A stretch of 64,000 nucleotides of DNA from Arthrobacter sp. M2012083 (GTDB lineage Bacteria > Actinomycetota > Actinomycetes > Actinomycetales > Micrococcaceae). Below are positions 1 to 7,877 of this stretch, in pieces. The notes beneath the pieces are model-generated. The model searched no databases. It worked only from the letters and a program-made list of their open reading frames with translations, and had not been told where the DNA came from. The first letter of the stretch is position 1; each line of letters begins with the position of its first letter. The position numbers and the translations under genes are program-made. The DNA lies in assembly GCF_000281065.1 (NCBI RefSeq), contig NZ_AKKK01000039.1, positions 62,001-126,000 of the forward strand, read 5' to 3'.

Positions 1-246
1 TACGTGTTCTTGCTGGACCCCTGGTGGAACCCGGCGTCCGAGGCTCAGGCCGTGGACCGCACGCACCGCATCGGGCAGGCCAGGAACGTGATGGTCTACC
101 GACTGGTAGCGAAGGACACCATCGAAGAAAAGGTCATGGCGCTGAAGGCAAAGAAATCACAGTTGTTCGCGGACGTGATGGAGGGCGACGCGTTGGCCGG
201 TGGTTCGTTGACGGCGGACGACTTGGCGGCGCTGTTCGCGGAGTGA
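1..246 (+). CDS. SNF2-family DEAD/DEAH helicase, C-terminal end (5' part outside window)
   Basis: The reading frame is open from base 1 and ends at TGA 244-246, giving the last 81 residues of a protein. The stretch VDRTHRIGQ, followed by VYRLVAKDTIEEKV, is helicase motif VI and the region after it in SNF2/RapA-type ATPases; the preceding LLDPWWNPASEAQA also fits that family. These proteins are ATP-dependent DNA translocases that remodel protein-DNA complexes. The tail ends in a short acidic segment, as in many actinobacterial members. Only the end of the second RecA-like domain is visible, so the N-terminal part (often with SWIM or bromodomain-like extensions) cannot be judged. Family call is firm; the cellular role is not known from this fragment. 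Confidence 0.85.
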   Translation, partial: YVFLLDPWWNPASEAQAVDRTHRIGQARNVMVYRLVAKDTIEEKVMALKAKKSQLFADVMEGDALAGGSLTADDLAALFAE

Positions 247-271
247 CCTCCCCGAACAGCTCCGCACTGCC

Positions 272-1012
272 TCAGTTGGCTCGAGTGGCTGCCGTCTGAA
301 TGACCTTGGCGAGGTCACGTGGGCGGCTCCACATAGGCCAATGCCCTGTCGGGAGGTCAATGACGTCCAGATTCTCGATGTTCGCGACTTCAGCAAACAT
401 GGCATGGCCTGCATGGGCCAACTCCAGCACCTGTGCGCTGGGGATGGAGCAGCACACCATCACTGTCCGGACTTTGCGGCGGGCATCGTTCATGAGCTCG
501 ACGGGCTGACGAAGCACGGGACCAGGCTCAGGGACGGCGCGGGCACGAAAACGCTCGAGGACCGCTGTGCTCAGGCCGTCGAGGCTAGCCTGCTGTGCGA
601 GGACTTCAAAGGACGGCAGGGGGAGCTGCTCCAATCTTTCCGGGAGATCCGGGGCGAAGGCGCTTCCTGTGGCCAGAGGGCCGGAGTCGACCCACACCAC
701 CGGATGAACAAGCTCAGGGTGTCGGTCAAGGACAAGGCTGACGGGGGCGTTGGCCCCACTGTGAGCGACGACAGTCGCGGGCTGATCTTCGGAAACACCG
801 AGTCGGGCAAAGATGTCCAGGACGGCTGCAGCTTGATCGTCGAGGGTCTTCGTCGCCCGTTCAGGATCGTCCCCGTCGAGGCCAGGGAGCGTCACGGCTA
901 TTGCCCGGGAGTGGTCGGTTTCCAGGTGTTCAAGGACTTCATCCCACGCCCAAGCGCCCAGCCAGTGGCCGGCGATGAGGATGATGGTCTTATTGCTCGG
1001 AGTAGTTGTCAT
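272..1012 (-). CDS. alpha/beta-fold hydrolase
   Basis: A 246-residue protein with the alpha/beta-hydrolase layout: an early strand followed by an oxyanion-hole motif (IAGHWLGAW, residues about 12-21), a nucleophile elbow VVAHSGAN with Ser85 as probable nucleophile, and a late histidine in LPTGHWPMW (about residue 228). The elbow lacks the usual last glycine (AHSGA rather than GxSxG), seen in some members. The substrate cannot be predicted; the family includes esterases, lactonases and C-C hydrolases. It starts at ATG 1010-1012 and is transcribed divergently from the WYL regulator at 1086, with only 73 bp between them, which suggests that regulator controls it. Confidence 0.8.
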   Translation of the reverse strand: MTTTPSNKTIILIAGHWLGAWAWDEVLEHLETDHSRAIAVTLPGLDGDDPERATKTLDDQAAAVLDIFARLGVSEDQPATVVAHSGANAPVSLVLDRHPELVHPVVWVDSGPLATGSAFAPDLPERLEQLPLPSFEVLAQQASLDGLSTAVLERFRARAVPEPGPVLRQPVELMNDARRKVRTVMVCCSIPSAQVLELAHAGHAMFAEVANIENLDVIDLPTGHWPMWSRPRDLAKVIQTAATRAN

Positions 1013-1044
1013 ATCAATACCTTCGTAGGCCCTCCGGGCAGGTG

Positions 1045-1066
1045 TATGTCACTATTTGTGTCATGA
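1045..1066. promoter_or_regulatory. candidate operator between divergent hydrolase and WYL regulator
   Basis: The short divergent intergenic region contains ATGTCAC-tattt-GTGTCAT, an imperfect inverted repeat with outer arms matching. It is the only symmetric element in the 73 bp gap. A role as binding site for the adjacent WYL regulator is inferred from position. Confidence 0.3.
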
Positions 1067-1085
1067 ATTTTGTGCGGGTTGAAAG

Positions 1086-1784
1086 GTGAAGCGAGCTGAA
1101 CGACTCTTCGCCCTATCCGAGATGCTTCGTCGTCATGGATCACGGGGGTGCTCCGCCGATCGTCTGGCCAGAGAGTTCGGCGTTTCCGTGCGCACCGTCA
1201 AGAGGGACCTCGCTGCACTGGAGATCAGCGGCGCGCCCATATGGTCGCGCCCGGGACCTGGCGGTGGTTACGGATTGGCCGCGGGCGCTTCCCTGCCGCC
1301 TGTCAGTCTGTCCCCGGCGCAGGCCGTAGCGCTCATGGCAGCCGTCTCCGCTGCACCCGACGCCCCCTACGCCGATCTGGCAGCAGCCGGGATCCAGAAG
1401 ATCGTGGATGTCCTCGACCCCAGGACCCGAGCAAGAGCCGATGAACTGGCCGGCCGTGTCTGGGTCAACGCGGCTCGCCCTTCCTCACGTACCATCAGGT
1501 CGGCCCTGGAGGAGGCGATGTCCGAGCAGCGGGTAATCCGGATTCGCTACACCTCGAGGGACGGGAGCACGACCATCCGCGACGTCGAACCCGTGCTGTT
1601 CGCCTCGACGAACGGCCAGTGGTACTTGGTTGGTTGGTGTCGACTCCGCGACGCCATGAGATGGTTCATCGTGTCGCGCATCGATCGAGCCAATGTAACC
1701 AAAACGGCTTGCGGCGGCCATACTATCCACGAGGTCGGAGAACCCCCGGCGAACGCCAGACCCGTGCACGGTCGGGGCGTGTGA
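1086..1784 (+). CDS. HTH/WYL-domain transcriptional regulator (YafY/DeoR-like)
   Basis: A 232-residue regulator. Residues about 3-60 form an HTH of the DeoR/HTH_11 type (ARE FGVSVRTVKRDLAAL), and residues about 140-215 form a WYL domain with the eponymous tripeptide in GQWYLVGWCRLRDAMRWF, followed by the FxxxRI segment. WYL domains are ligand-sensing modules; small proteins of this kind typically repress or activate a neighbouring gene. The start is GTG at 1086, preceded by a weak purine-rich tract. It is divergent from the hydrolase at 272-1012 and convergent with the MFS gene at 1816. The ligand is unknown. Confidence 0.85.
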   Translation: MKRAERLFALSEMLRRHGSRGCSADRLAREFGVSVRTVKRDLAALEISGAPIWSRPGPGGGYGLAAGASLPPVSLSPAQAVALMAAVSAAPDAPYADLAAAGIQKIVDVLDPRTRARADELAGRVWVNAARPSSRTIRSALEEAMSEQRVIRIRYTSRDGSTTIRDVEPVLFASTNGQWYLVGWCRLRDAMRWFIVSRIDRANVTKTACGGHTIHEVGEPPANARPVHGRGV

Positions 1785-1815
1785 GGCGCGCAATCAACCA
1801 TTCGGGTACGTGCAG

Positions 1816-2988
1816 CTAGTCGTCCAGCCGTACACCACGCAGCAACAACATGGTTCCACCCACGGCAACTGCGGAGGCCAGGAACACGCCCGCCGCACCG
1901 AGTCCCACTGCCACGACGCCTATTGCGCTGGGCAGGATCACTTGGCCCACCCTGTTACCCGCCAACCGCAAGGCGAGCGCACGTCCGCGTTGGCCTTCGG
2001 GCGCCTGGGCTGAGAGCCAGGACATGGTCAGTGGTTGGCCGATTCCCAGCCCGAGGCCCAAGAATGCCATGACAACAAAGAGCAACCACTCGGGCATCGG
2101 AATCGCGGCCACCCCGAGCGAAACCGTGGAGATGGCCAGGCTCAGGATCAGCAGCTTCATGCGCCCGAGCCGGCGGGACACGCTGCCCAGCCCCAGCCGG
2201 GACACCATGGAAAACACGGCGCGAACGGTCAGCATCAGGCCCACGGTTGCCGCAGTCAGGCCACGTTCGGCGCCGAGTGCCGGCAGGTAAACAACGGTCA
2301 GGTCCACTACGGCCAGGACAGTAGCGCTGGTGGCCAAAGCCCGGACGACACCGGGCGTCCTGAGGAGTGCAGCCGTGCTGCCCTTTGGTCCTCCCCTTGC
2401 GGTGCGCTTCCCTCGGCTGACCTTCGAGGAAATCACGAACGTCGTCAGGAAGAGCACCAGGCTCATCGCCGTCGCGAGCAGGAAGATCGCGTTGGTGTTG
2501 GGGCGAACAGAAGCACCACCCACCACGGATATGGCCAACGGGCCAAGAGCCTGTCCCAGAGACGCGGCGAAGGTCAGATAACCAAAAGCGGAGTCCAGAC
2601 GTGTCGACGCCGCATTGTTCGCCACTACAGCCTGCTGCCCCACCACGCAGGCCAACTGCCCGGCACCCAGAAGCGCGGTTCCCGCTACGAGTGCGGGGAC
2701 TGACGTCCCCCAGAACAACAGGAAAGCCGAACAACCCAGCACGACGGCGGCCCCGATCGCCATGAGCCGACGCTCGCCAAGGCGGTCCACCAGCCCGCCG
2801 ATGGGCAGTGCGAGCAGGAGGGGAAACACGGCGTAGCTGGCGGCAAGAAAGCCCAGTGCGAAACCTGGAACATCCAGCTCAAGGGCGCGGTATGTGGTGG
2901 CCGGCCGAACCAGGAAAGTGACAGCCTGGATAAGGGCCGAGTGGACGAGCAGCGCGGTGGACGAACGCCGTCCGAGTTCGCCGATCAT
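1816..2988 (-). CDS. MFS transporter (drug-efflux-like)
   Basis: A 390-residue integral membrane protein with about 12 hydrophobic segments and the MFS signature between TM2 and TM3, GGLVDRLGERRLM. The size and the loop motifs resemble the DHA1-type exporter families, though substrate direction cannot be read from sequence. Its ATG (2986-2988) overlaps the TGA of the upstream GntR regulator gene (2985-2987) by 4 bp (ATGA), so the two are translationally coupled in one transcript. That arrangement suggests the regulator controls transport of its own ligand, for example an organic acid. Confidence 0.85.
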   Translation of the reverse strand: MIGELGRRSSTALLVHSALIQAVTFLVRPATTYRALELDVPGFALGFLAASYAVFPLLLALPIGGLVDRLGERRLMAIGAAVVLGCSAFLLFWGTSVPALVAGTALLGAGQLACVVGQQAVVANNAASTRLDSAFGYLTFAASLGQALGPLAISVVGGASVRPNTNAIFLLATAMSLVLFLTTFVISSKVSRGKRTARGGPKGSTAALLRTPGVVRALATSATVLAVVDLTVVYLPALGAERGLTAATVGLMLTVRAVFSMVSRLGLGSVSRRLGRMKLLILSLAISTVSLGVAAIPMPEWLLFVVMAFLGLGLGIGQPLTMSWLSAQAPEGQRGRALALRLAGNRVGQVILPSAIGVVAVGLGAAGVFLASAVAVGGTMLLLRGVRLDD

Positions 2989-3650
2989 TCGACCACGAGG
3001 CCGGTACTTGAGATGACGCGCAAGGTCTCATCACGTGCGCCAATGACATGATCGAAAGCGACTTTGGCTGCCTTCTCCGCGTCCTTGGAAGCAATGGCTT
3101 CTACTAAGCGCCGGTGATTGGCGAGTGCTTCATCGCGGCGTTCGGGGGCATTGTTGGTGAAATATCGATAGCGCTCAACCTGGCTGGCGATCTGCCCATG
3201 GAAGCGCTGGGCCCAGGAGTTTCCGGCGATTCCGGCGATCGCGGCATGGAGGGCAACCCCGTACTTCATGGCTTCGTCGGGAAACTCCACCATGGCAGCG
3301 TTACGGGCTACGATTCCCCGTAGTTCTTCAAGGTCTGCCGGGCTCGCGTTGGCACACGCTTCCCGTGCCATCAGGGACTCCAAGGCAGCGCGGACGTCGT
3401 ACAACTCTGAAATCACCTTCTCATCCAACGCCGGGACCATGACTCCGCCAGTGGGCTGCTGCTCGAGCAGGCTCTCGGAAATCAGGCGGCGGATGGCTTC
3501 CCTCAGCGGGGTACGGCTGACCTGCAGGGCTGTGGCCATGGCCGGCTCGTAGATGCGTTCACCCGGTTTGAGTTCAAGGGTGAGGATCTGGCGCTTTAGC
3601 TCAGCGTAAACAACGTGCGCTCCTGTATTGCGAGGTTGTGGACCTGCCAT
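2985..3650 (-). CDS. GntR-family (FadR/FCD) transcriptional regulator
   Basis: A 221-residue regulator with an N-terminal winged helix (VYAELKRQILTLELKPGERI, then SRTPLREAIRRL) and a C-terminal all-helical FCD domain from about residue 80, with the acidic/His positions typical of metal-dependent carboxylate binding (MAREAC, HAAIAG, ANHRRLVEAI). The frame is open further upstream to 3776, but homologues begin near MAGPQPRNTG, so ATG 3648-3650 is chosen. It is co-transcribed with the MFS gene through an ATGA overlap. The palindromic site at 3679-3696 lies just upstream and fits autoregulation. Confidence 0.88.
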   Translation of the reverse strand: MAGPQPRNTGAHVVYAELKRQILTLELKPGERIYEPAMATALQVSRTPLREAIRRLISESLLEQQPTGGVMVPALDEKVISELYDVRAALESLMAREACANASPADLEELRGIVARNAAMVEFPDEAMKYGVALHAAIAGIAGNSWAQRFHGQIASQVERYRYFTNNAPERRDEALANHRRLVEAIASKDAEKAAKVAFDHVIGARDETLRVISSTGLVVE

Positions 3651-3678
3651 TTCGTTCCACCTGCCAATAAAAGTGTAC

Positions 3679-3696
3679 TTGTATACATCTATACAC
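3679..3696. promoter_or_regulatory. candidate GntR/FadR-type operator
   Basis: TTGTATACAT followed by ATCTATACAC lies 29 bp upstream of the GntR start. The core GTATAC is self-complementary and the second half repeats TATAC. Operators of FadR/VanR-type GntR proteins are commonly TTGTATACAA-like, so this is a plausible autoregulatory site; assignment rests on similarity and position. Confidence 0.55.
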
Positions 3697-3758
3697 CGTT
3701 CGAAAAGGTGAGTGCAAAAGAGTATCAGCTGGGCTGATCGGGCCCCGACGAAAAGCAA

Positions 3759-3859
3759 CCCTCTCTCACATCCCAAGCCCTTCCCAGTGGCCCTCTCTCA
3801 CTTTCCTCAAGAGAGTGATAGAGCGTTACGCATCAAGGGCTGGGAAGTGATAGAGCGTT
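3759..3859. repeat. modular intergenic repeat element with paired 11-nt and 14-nt units
   Basis: This stretch holds CCCTCTCTCAC twice (3759-3769 and 3791-3801) and AGTGATAGAGCGTT twice (3814-3827 and 3846-3859). CTTCCCAG (3780-3787) is the reverse complement of CTGGGAAG (3840-3847), and CTCTCTCACT can pair with AGTGATAGAG. The pattern looks like a dispersed structured intergenic repeat rather than a simple operator, because it lies between the upstream region of the GntR gene and the terminator of the lipoprotein gene. Whether copies occur elsewhere in the genome cannot be seen here. Confidence 0.6.
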
Positions 3860-3867
3860 GAGGGCGC

Positions 3868-3901
3868 AAAAAGGGACCGGTTCAAAGAACCGGCCCCTTT
3901 T
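3868..3901 (-). terminator. rho-independent terminator of the lipoprotein gene
   Basis: GGGACCGGTTC, loop AAA, GAACCGGCCCC forms an 11-bp stem with one mismatch. Read on the minus strand it is followed by a run of five T residues (3872-3868), directly downstream of the stop of the minus-strand gene at 3934. Confidence 0.8.
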
Positions 3902-3933
3902 CCGTTGCAAATGCGGCTAGGCCACGGGCGTCA

Positions 3934-4275
3934 TTAGCCGCGGCACAGTTCGCCGAACTTGGCGCCAGCTTCCTGGAAGGCCGACGTGAGCTCGCCCATC
4001 TTTGCTTCGTTCGGTTCTTCCTTGGCCTGCTCGTCCAGGTACTCAAGGATGGCCGTGACTACAGGCTTCATCTCGGTGGACGCCACCGGTTCGATGGGCC
4101 TGATGGCGTTGGCTGCGCGGTTCGAGGCCGTCTGGCTCGGGTTCTGCGGAATACTGGCTGCGGCGACGCCAACGCGGTCACAGGTTTCCGCGGTGGTCAG
4201 CTGCTGCTGAGCGGAACAGGCGGATGCCGAGGCAATAAGCCCGGCAGCGATCAGGACAGTGGTGAGTTTCTTCAT
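3934..4275 (-). CDS. small secreted lipoprotein, unknown function
   Basis: A 113-residue protein. It begins with MKKLTTVLIAAGLIASASAC, a short basic N-region, a hydrophobic core and a lipobox-like ASAC with Cys20 as the probable lipidated residue, so it should be anchored to the outer face of the membrane. The mature part is soluble, helix-rich and has two further cysteines (TAETCDR and near the end GELCRG) that could form a disulfide. An in-frame ATG lies 20 codons upstream, but starting at MKK gives a normal signal sequence. It appears monocistronic, with a terminator at 3868-3901. I do not recognise the family. Confidence 0.75.
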   Translation of the reverse strand: MKKLTTVLIAAGLIASASACSAQQQLTTAETCDRVGVAAASIPQNPSQTASNRAANAIRPIEPVASTEMKPVVTAILEYLDEQAKEEPNEAKMGELTSAFQEAGAKFGELCRG

Positions 4276-4364
4276 GGTTCCCTCAGTGGTCGACGTCCCT
4301 TTGATTGTAATCAGAGCCGACGCCCCATCACGCATTGGGTTCCTTAGGGCCGCTGTCGAATCCG

Positions 4365-6083
4365 CTACAGCGAAGGCGTACGGGGTGGCACCGTCCGCCG
4401 CGAACCGGTGGCTTCGAAGGCTGCGGCCAGGGTCAGCAGTGCTGTGTCATCGTACGCGCGGCCGGCGAAGGTGAGGCCCACGGGCATGCCAATATCCGCC
4501 ATGGTTCCCATCGGTACGGTAACGGTGGGGATGCCCAGGTGCCTGGGAACGAGGTTGCCGTTGGCCACCCACACGCCGTTGCGCCAGCCCAGGTCTGCGG
4601 AGGCAGGGTTGACGTCCATGTCGGCAGGACCCACATCCGCAGCCGCCGGGAACAGGACCGCGTCCAGTCCGAGCCCGTCCATCCACTCCTCGAGGTCAAT
4701 GCGGCGGGTCTCCTCCAGGCCGCGCACTCCGCCTTCCAGCTCGGGGATCTCGGTGAAGTTGGATACGCCGTATTCGCGGACATGCCGGGGATAAGCGGAG
4801 ATGTGGTCGTCGAATCCGGTGTAGCGGTCTGCCAGGGCGCCCTTCGGGTGCGGGAAGATCGCAGCGCCGTCCACATCGGCAAGCCTGTTGAGGGCGGGAT
4901 CACCGTTGGCGCGCAGGAAGTCGTCCCATGCCCAGGCCGAAAGGTCCTCGATTTCACGTTTGAGGTACTCGGTGCTGACCAAGCCGCGAGTGGCAATGGT
5001 AGGCGCGCCCGATCGGTCGCCTTCGTAATTTGAGACCACGGGGAAGTCCACCAGCACTACTTCAGCGCCAGCGGACTCAAGGTCCCGCTTGGCGGCTTCC
5101 CACAGGCCAATCACGGAAGCCCGCGTCTCGATGCGCTGCCCGGTGGGGCCACCGATGCCCGGCTGCTCGCTGGTCCCGGCGTCCGGGTCTGCGTTGATAT
5201 ACATGCGCGGCACCCCGAAGCGCTTGCCCCGCAATGCCAGCTGCCCGCCGTCGGCGTCTTCCACGGCAAGCGTCAGGTAGGACTCCGGGCGGACCTCGGA
5301 CGATTTCGGGAGCTGAACCCACGGCTGCGCGCGCCAAAAATCACCGCGCGTCTCAGCGTCATCGGCAACAATGACATCCAGCAGTTCCAGCATGTCCGCC
5401 ATGGTGCGCGTGTGCGGTACTACGACGTCCATGGTGGGTACCAGCGGCCAGTTGCCGCGCACCGAGATGACGCCGCGCGAGGGCGTGTAGGCGCACAGGG
5501 CATTGTTCGACGCCGGTGCACGGCCACTCGACCAGGTCTCCTCGCCCAGGCCGAAAGCGGCGAAGCTGGCCGCCGTCGCGGTGCCGGAACCGTTCGAGGA
5601 ACCGGAACCGAAGGCAGCTGTCAGGAAGTCTGCGTTGTACGGGCTTTCAGCCCGGCCATAGACGCCGCGCTGCATTCCTCCGTTGGCCATGGGCGGCATG
5701 TTGGTCAGGCCGATCAGGACCGCGCCGGCATCCCGAAGGCGCTCGATGGTGAAGGCATCACGCTGTGCCACCAACTGCTCAAAGGCAGGCGATCCGGCCG
5801 CGGCAGTGAGCCCTTTTGCCAAGTAGCTGTCCTTGGCCGTGTAGGGGATGCCATCCAACGGACCCCTCACCGCCCCTTGGGCCCGGCGTTCATCCGATGC
5901 CCGGGCGTCCGCCAAAGCATCGGGGTTCATGACCACCAATGCGTTGAGCTTGATGCCGTTGCGGTCATAGGCCTCGATGCGGTCAAGGTATGCCTGGGTG
6001 AGCTGTTCACTGGTCACCTCGCCGGACTCCAGCGCCGCCCGAAGCTGGGCGATGGAAGCCTCAACAACGTCGAAGGGAGCCAT
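4365..6083 (-). CDS. amidase-signature family amidase
   Basis: A 572-residue enzyme of the amidase-signature family, which uses a Ser-cisSer-Lys triad. Lys84 in DGIPYTAKDSY fits the catalytic lysine; the Gly/Ser-rich segment FGSGSSNGSGT (about 158-168) supplies the cis-serine; Ser186 in EETWSSGRAPASNN aligns with the nucleophile of the usual TGGSIRxPA block. It hydrolyses an amide or carbamoyl bond, acting in the cytoplasm since no signal peptide is present. Its ATG overlaps the stop of the agmatine deiminase gene by one base (TAATG), so the two enzymes are made together. In that context it may act on the deiminase product, N-carbamoylputrescine, or on a related amide; this is inference, since the usual enzyme for that step is of the nitrilase family. 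Confidence 0.85.
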   Translation of the reverse strand: MAPFDVVEASIAQLRAALESGEVTSEQLTQAYLDRIEAYDRNGIKLNALVVMNPDALADARASDERRAQGAVRGPLDGIPYTAKDSYLAKGLTAAAGSPAFEQLVAQRDAFTIERLRDAGAVLIGLTNMPPMANGGMQRGVYGRAESPYNADFLTAAFGSGSSNGSGTATAASFAAFGLGEETWSSGRAPASNNALCAYTPSRGVISVRGNWPLVPTMDVVVPHTRTMADMLELLDVIVADDAETRGDFWRAQPWVQLPKSSEVRPESYLTLAVEDADGGQLALRGKRFGVPRMYINADPDAGTSEQPGIGGPTGQRIETRASVIGLWEAAKRDLESAGAEVVLVDFPVVSNYEGDRSGAPTIATRGLVSTEYLKREIEDLSAWAWDDFLRANGDPALNRLADVDGAAIFPHPKGALADRYTGFDDHISAYPRHVREYGVSNFTEIPELEGGVRGLEETRRIDLEEWMDGLGLDAVLFPAAADVGPADMDVNPASADLGWRNGVWVANGNLVPRHLGIPTVTVPMGTMADIGMPVGLTFAGRAYDDTALLTLAAAFEATGSRRTVPPRTPSL

Positions 6084-7141
6084 TACGCGGCACCTCCTGC
6101 GAGCTGCGTTCCGCTCAGGCGCGGCTGTTGCTGGGTGATGCAGTGGATACCGCCGCCGCGGGCAAGGATGGGGCGTGCGTCTACGGTGACAACCCGCCTG
6201 CCAGGGTAGGCCTCGGCCAGAATTTCCGCCGCGAGCGAGTCAGCACGTTCTTCACCGTAACCACAGGCGATGACGCCGCCGTTGACCACGAGGTGGTTGA
6301 CGTAGCTCCAGTCCACAAAGCCATCTTCGTCACGCAGCGTTTCCGGCGCCGGCAGCGGGACAATCTCGAACGGTTTACCTGCGGCGTCGGTCTGGGTTTC
6401 CAGGAATGCCTGGAGCGTGCGGCTGACCTCGTAGTCCGGGTGCTCCGGGTTGGCCTGGGAATGCAGCAGGATACGGCCGGGGGCGGGCAGGGTGGCCACC
6501 ATGTCGATGTGGCCGCGCGTGCCCAGGTCCTCGTAGTCGCGGGTCAGTCCGCGGGGTACCCAAATGACCTTGGTGGCTCCGATGGTGCGGGCCAGTTCGG
6601 CTTCGACTGCCGCTTTGTCGGCATAGGGATTCCGGCCCGGATCCAGCTGCACGGTTTCGGTGACCAGCACGGTTCCTTCGCCGTCCACGTGGATGGCGCC
6701 ACCTTCGTTGACCAGCAGCGAGCTGACCAGCTCGGCGCCCGCCTTCCCGGCGACGAAGCGGGCCATTCCGGCGCTCTTCTGCCACTCGGACCACGCCGGA
6801 GCACCCCAGCCGTTGAAGATCCAGTCCACGGCGCCAAGCACGCCGGGACGTTCGTCGTCGAGGACGAAGGTGGGTCCGACGTCGCGCATCCAGAACTCGT
6901 CCAACGGTGCCTCGATCTGTTCGATGCCGCCGCCCAGCATGCGGGCGGCGCGCTGGCGCTCGCTCGGGTCCACCACCATGGTGACAGGTTCGAATTCGGC
7001 TACCGCATGGGCGACGGCGGTCCAGGCCGAGTAGGCCTCTTCGGCGGACGCAGCGTCGTCGCCAAGCGTCAGGCCGGTGCGGGGGAACGCCATCCAAGTG
7101 CGCTCATGCGGTGCGGTTTCGGCCGGCATTCTCCAAGCCAT
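6083..7141 (-). CDS. aguA: agmatine deiminase
   Basis: A 352-residue guanidino-group-modifying enzyme of the agmatine deiminase family (PAD_porph), which converts agmatine to N-carbamoylputrescine and ammonia. The start is ATG 7139-7141 (MAWRMPAETAPHERTWMAFP), preceded by GAAGGAG; length and N-terminus match the family. Conserved blocks are EFWMRDVGPTF, the GHIDM histidine block and the C-terminal catalytic cysteine in GGGIHCITQQQP (about Cys334). It is first in a two-gene unit with the amidase and is divergent from a TetR regulator at 7225, with a palindrome between them. The pair suggests use of agmatine, or a similar guanidine compound, as nitrogen or carbon source. Confidence 0.92.
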   Translation of the reverse strand: MAWRMPAETAPHERTWMAFPRTGLTLGDDAASAEEAYSAWTAVAHAVAEFEPVTMVVDPSERQRAARMLGGGIEQIEAPLDEFWMRDVGPTFVLDDERPGVLGAVDWIFNGWGAPAWSEWQKSAGMARFVAGKAGAELVSSLLVNEGGAIHVDGEGTVLVTETVQLDPGRNPYADKAAVEAELARTIGATKVIWVPRGLTRDYEDLGTRGHIDMVATLPAPGRILLHSQANPEHPDYEVSRTLQAFLETQTDAAGKPFEIVPLPAPETLRDEDGFVDWSYVNHLVVNGGVIACGYGEERADSLAAEILAEAYPGRRVVTVDARPILARGGGIHCITQQQPRLSGTQLAGGAA

Positions 7142-7174
7142 GGGTGACTCCTTCGTCTTCAGTGCAAATCTCCT

Positions 7175-7216
7175 GTTGATCACACGATCAACAATGCTGA
7201 AAAGGTAATCTAGACT
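7175..7216. promoter_or_regulatory. TetR operator and regulator promoter in aguA/tetR divergent region
   Basis: GTTGATC-ACAC-GATCAAC (7175-7192) is a perfect 7-bp inverted repeat between the two divergent genes. A possible -35 (TCAACA, 7188-7193) overlaps its right arm and lies 17 bp from TAGACT (7211-7216), a good -10. The ATG at 7225 is 8 bp beyond the -10, so the regulator mRNA could be leaderless. Operator binding by the adjacent TetR protein is inferred. Confidence 0.6.
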
Positions 7217-7224
7217 GGTCCTTG

Positions 7225-7860
7225 ATGTCAAGCACTCCACAGAAGCGCGCAGTCCGGAAGTCACCGGCAGAGCGCGCCGCAGAAATCACAGAGGCCGCCC
7301 GCGAGATCGCACTCGAGGCCGGGCTTACAGCCCTGACGCTGCGCAATGTTGCCGCCCGGGTAGGAGTCGCTTCAGGCCTGGTGGCGCACTACCAACCCAA
7401 CATGGACGCGCTCGTGTCCAGCACTTTCGCCACCATCGTGGCTGCGGAAACACAGGAAGTCGCAGGCTTGCTGAGCCTGCAACCGGGACCGTCGGAACGA
7501 CTCGCCCTCTTGGTGGACACCCTTTTGAACAACAGCAGGCTGGACGTCACGGCAATCTGGGTGGAGGCCTGGACCTTGGGACGCCGCAACGAAACCCTGG
7601 CCGCCTCGGTCCGCGAGCAAATGGATGCTTGGCAGAAGGTCTTCCAGGGAGTGGTCGAGGACGGGAACGCGACCGGAGCGTTCAACGTTTCGGATGCCGC
7701 GGCCGTCGCCTGGCAGATTCTCGGCATGGTGGATGGCCTGAACGCCCAAGCCTTGGTCCGCTGGGACGGCGTCAACGATCGCGGCACGCACCTTGCCCGC
7801 GCCGTCGAGGGAATGGTGGGCGCCGCCCCAGGTTCCGTCGTTGCCAAACCCCGCTTGTAG
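7225..7860 (+). CDS. TetR-family transcriptional regulator
   Basis: A 211-residue regulator with an N-terminal TetR HTH (AAREIALEAGLTALTLRNVAARVGVASGLVAHYQPN, residues about 24-58) and a helical ligand-binding domain of the TetR_C_6/BetI-like kind. A TTG lies directly before the ATG at 7225; ATG is preferred because a -10 element places the transcript start next to it. It is divergent from the agmatine deiminase-amidase operon, with a perfect palindrome between, so it most likely represses that operon in response to agmatine, putrescine or a related polyamine; the ligand is inferred from context only. Confidence 0.85.
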   Translation: MSSTPQKRAVRKSPAERAAEITEAAREIALEAGLTALTLRNVAARVGVASGLVAHYQPNMDALVSSTFATIVAAETQEVAGLLSLQPGPSERLALLVDTLLNNSRLDVTAIWVEAWTLGRRNETLAASVREQMDAWQKVFQGVVEDGNATGAFNVSDAAAVAWQILGMVDGLNAQALVRWDGVNDRGTHLARAVEGMVGAAPGSVVAKPRL

Positions 7861-7877
7861 GCGACACTGAGCGCGAC

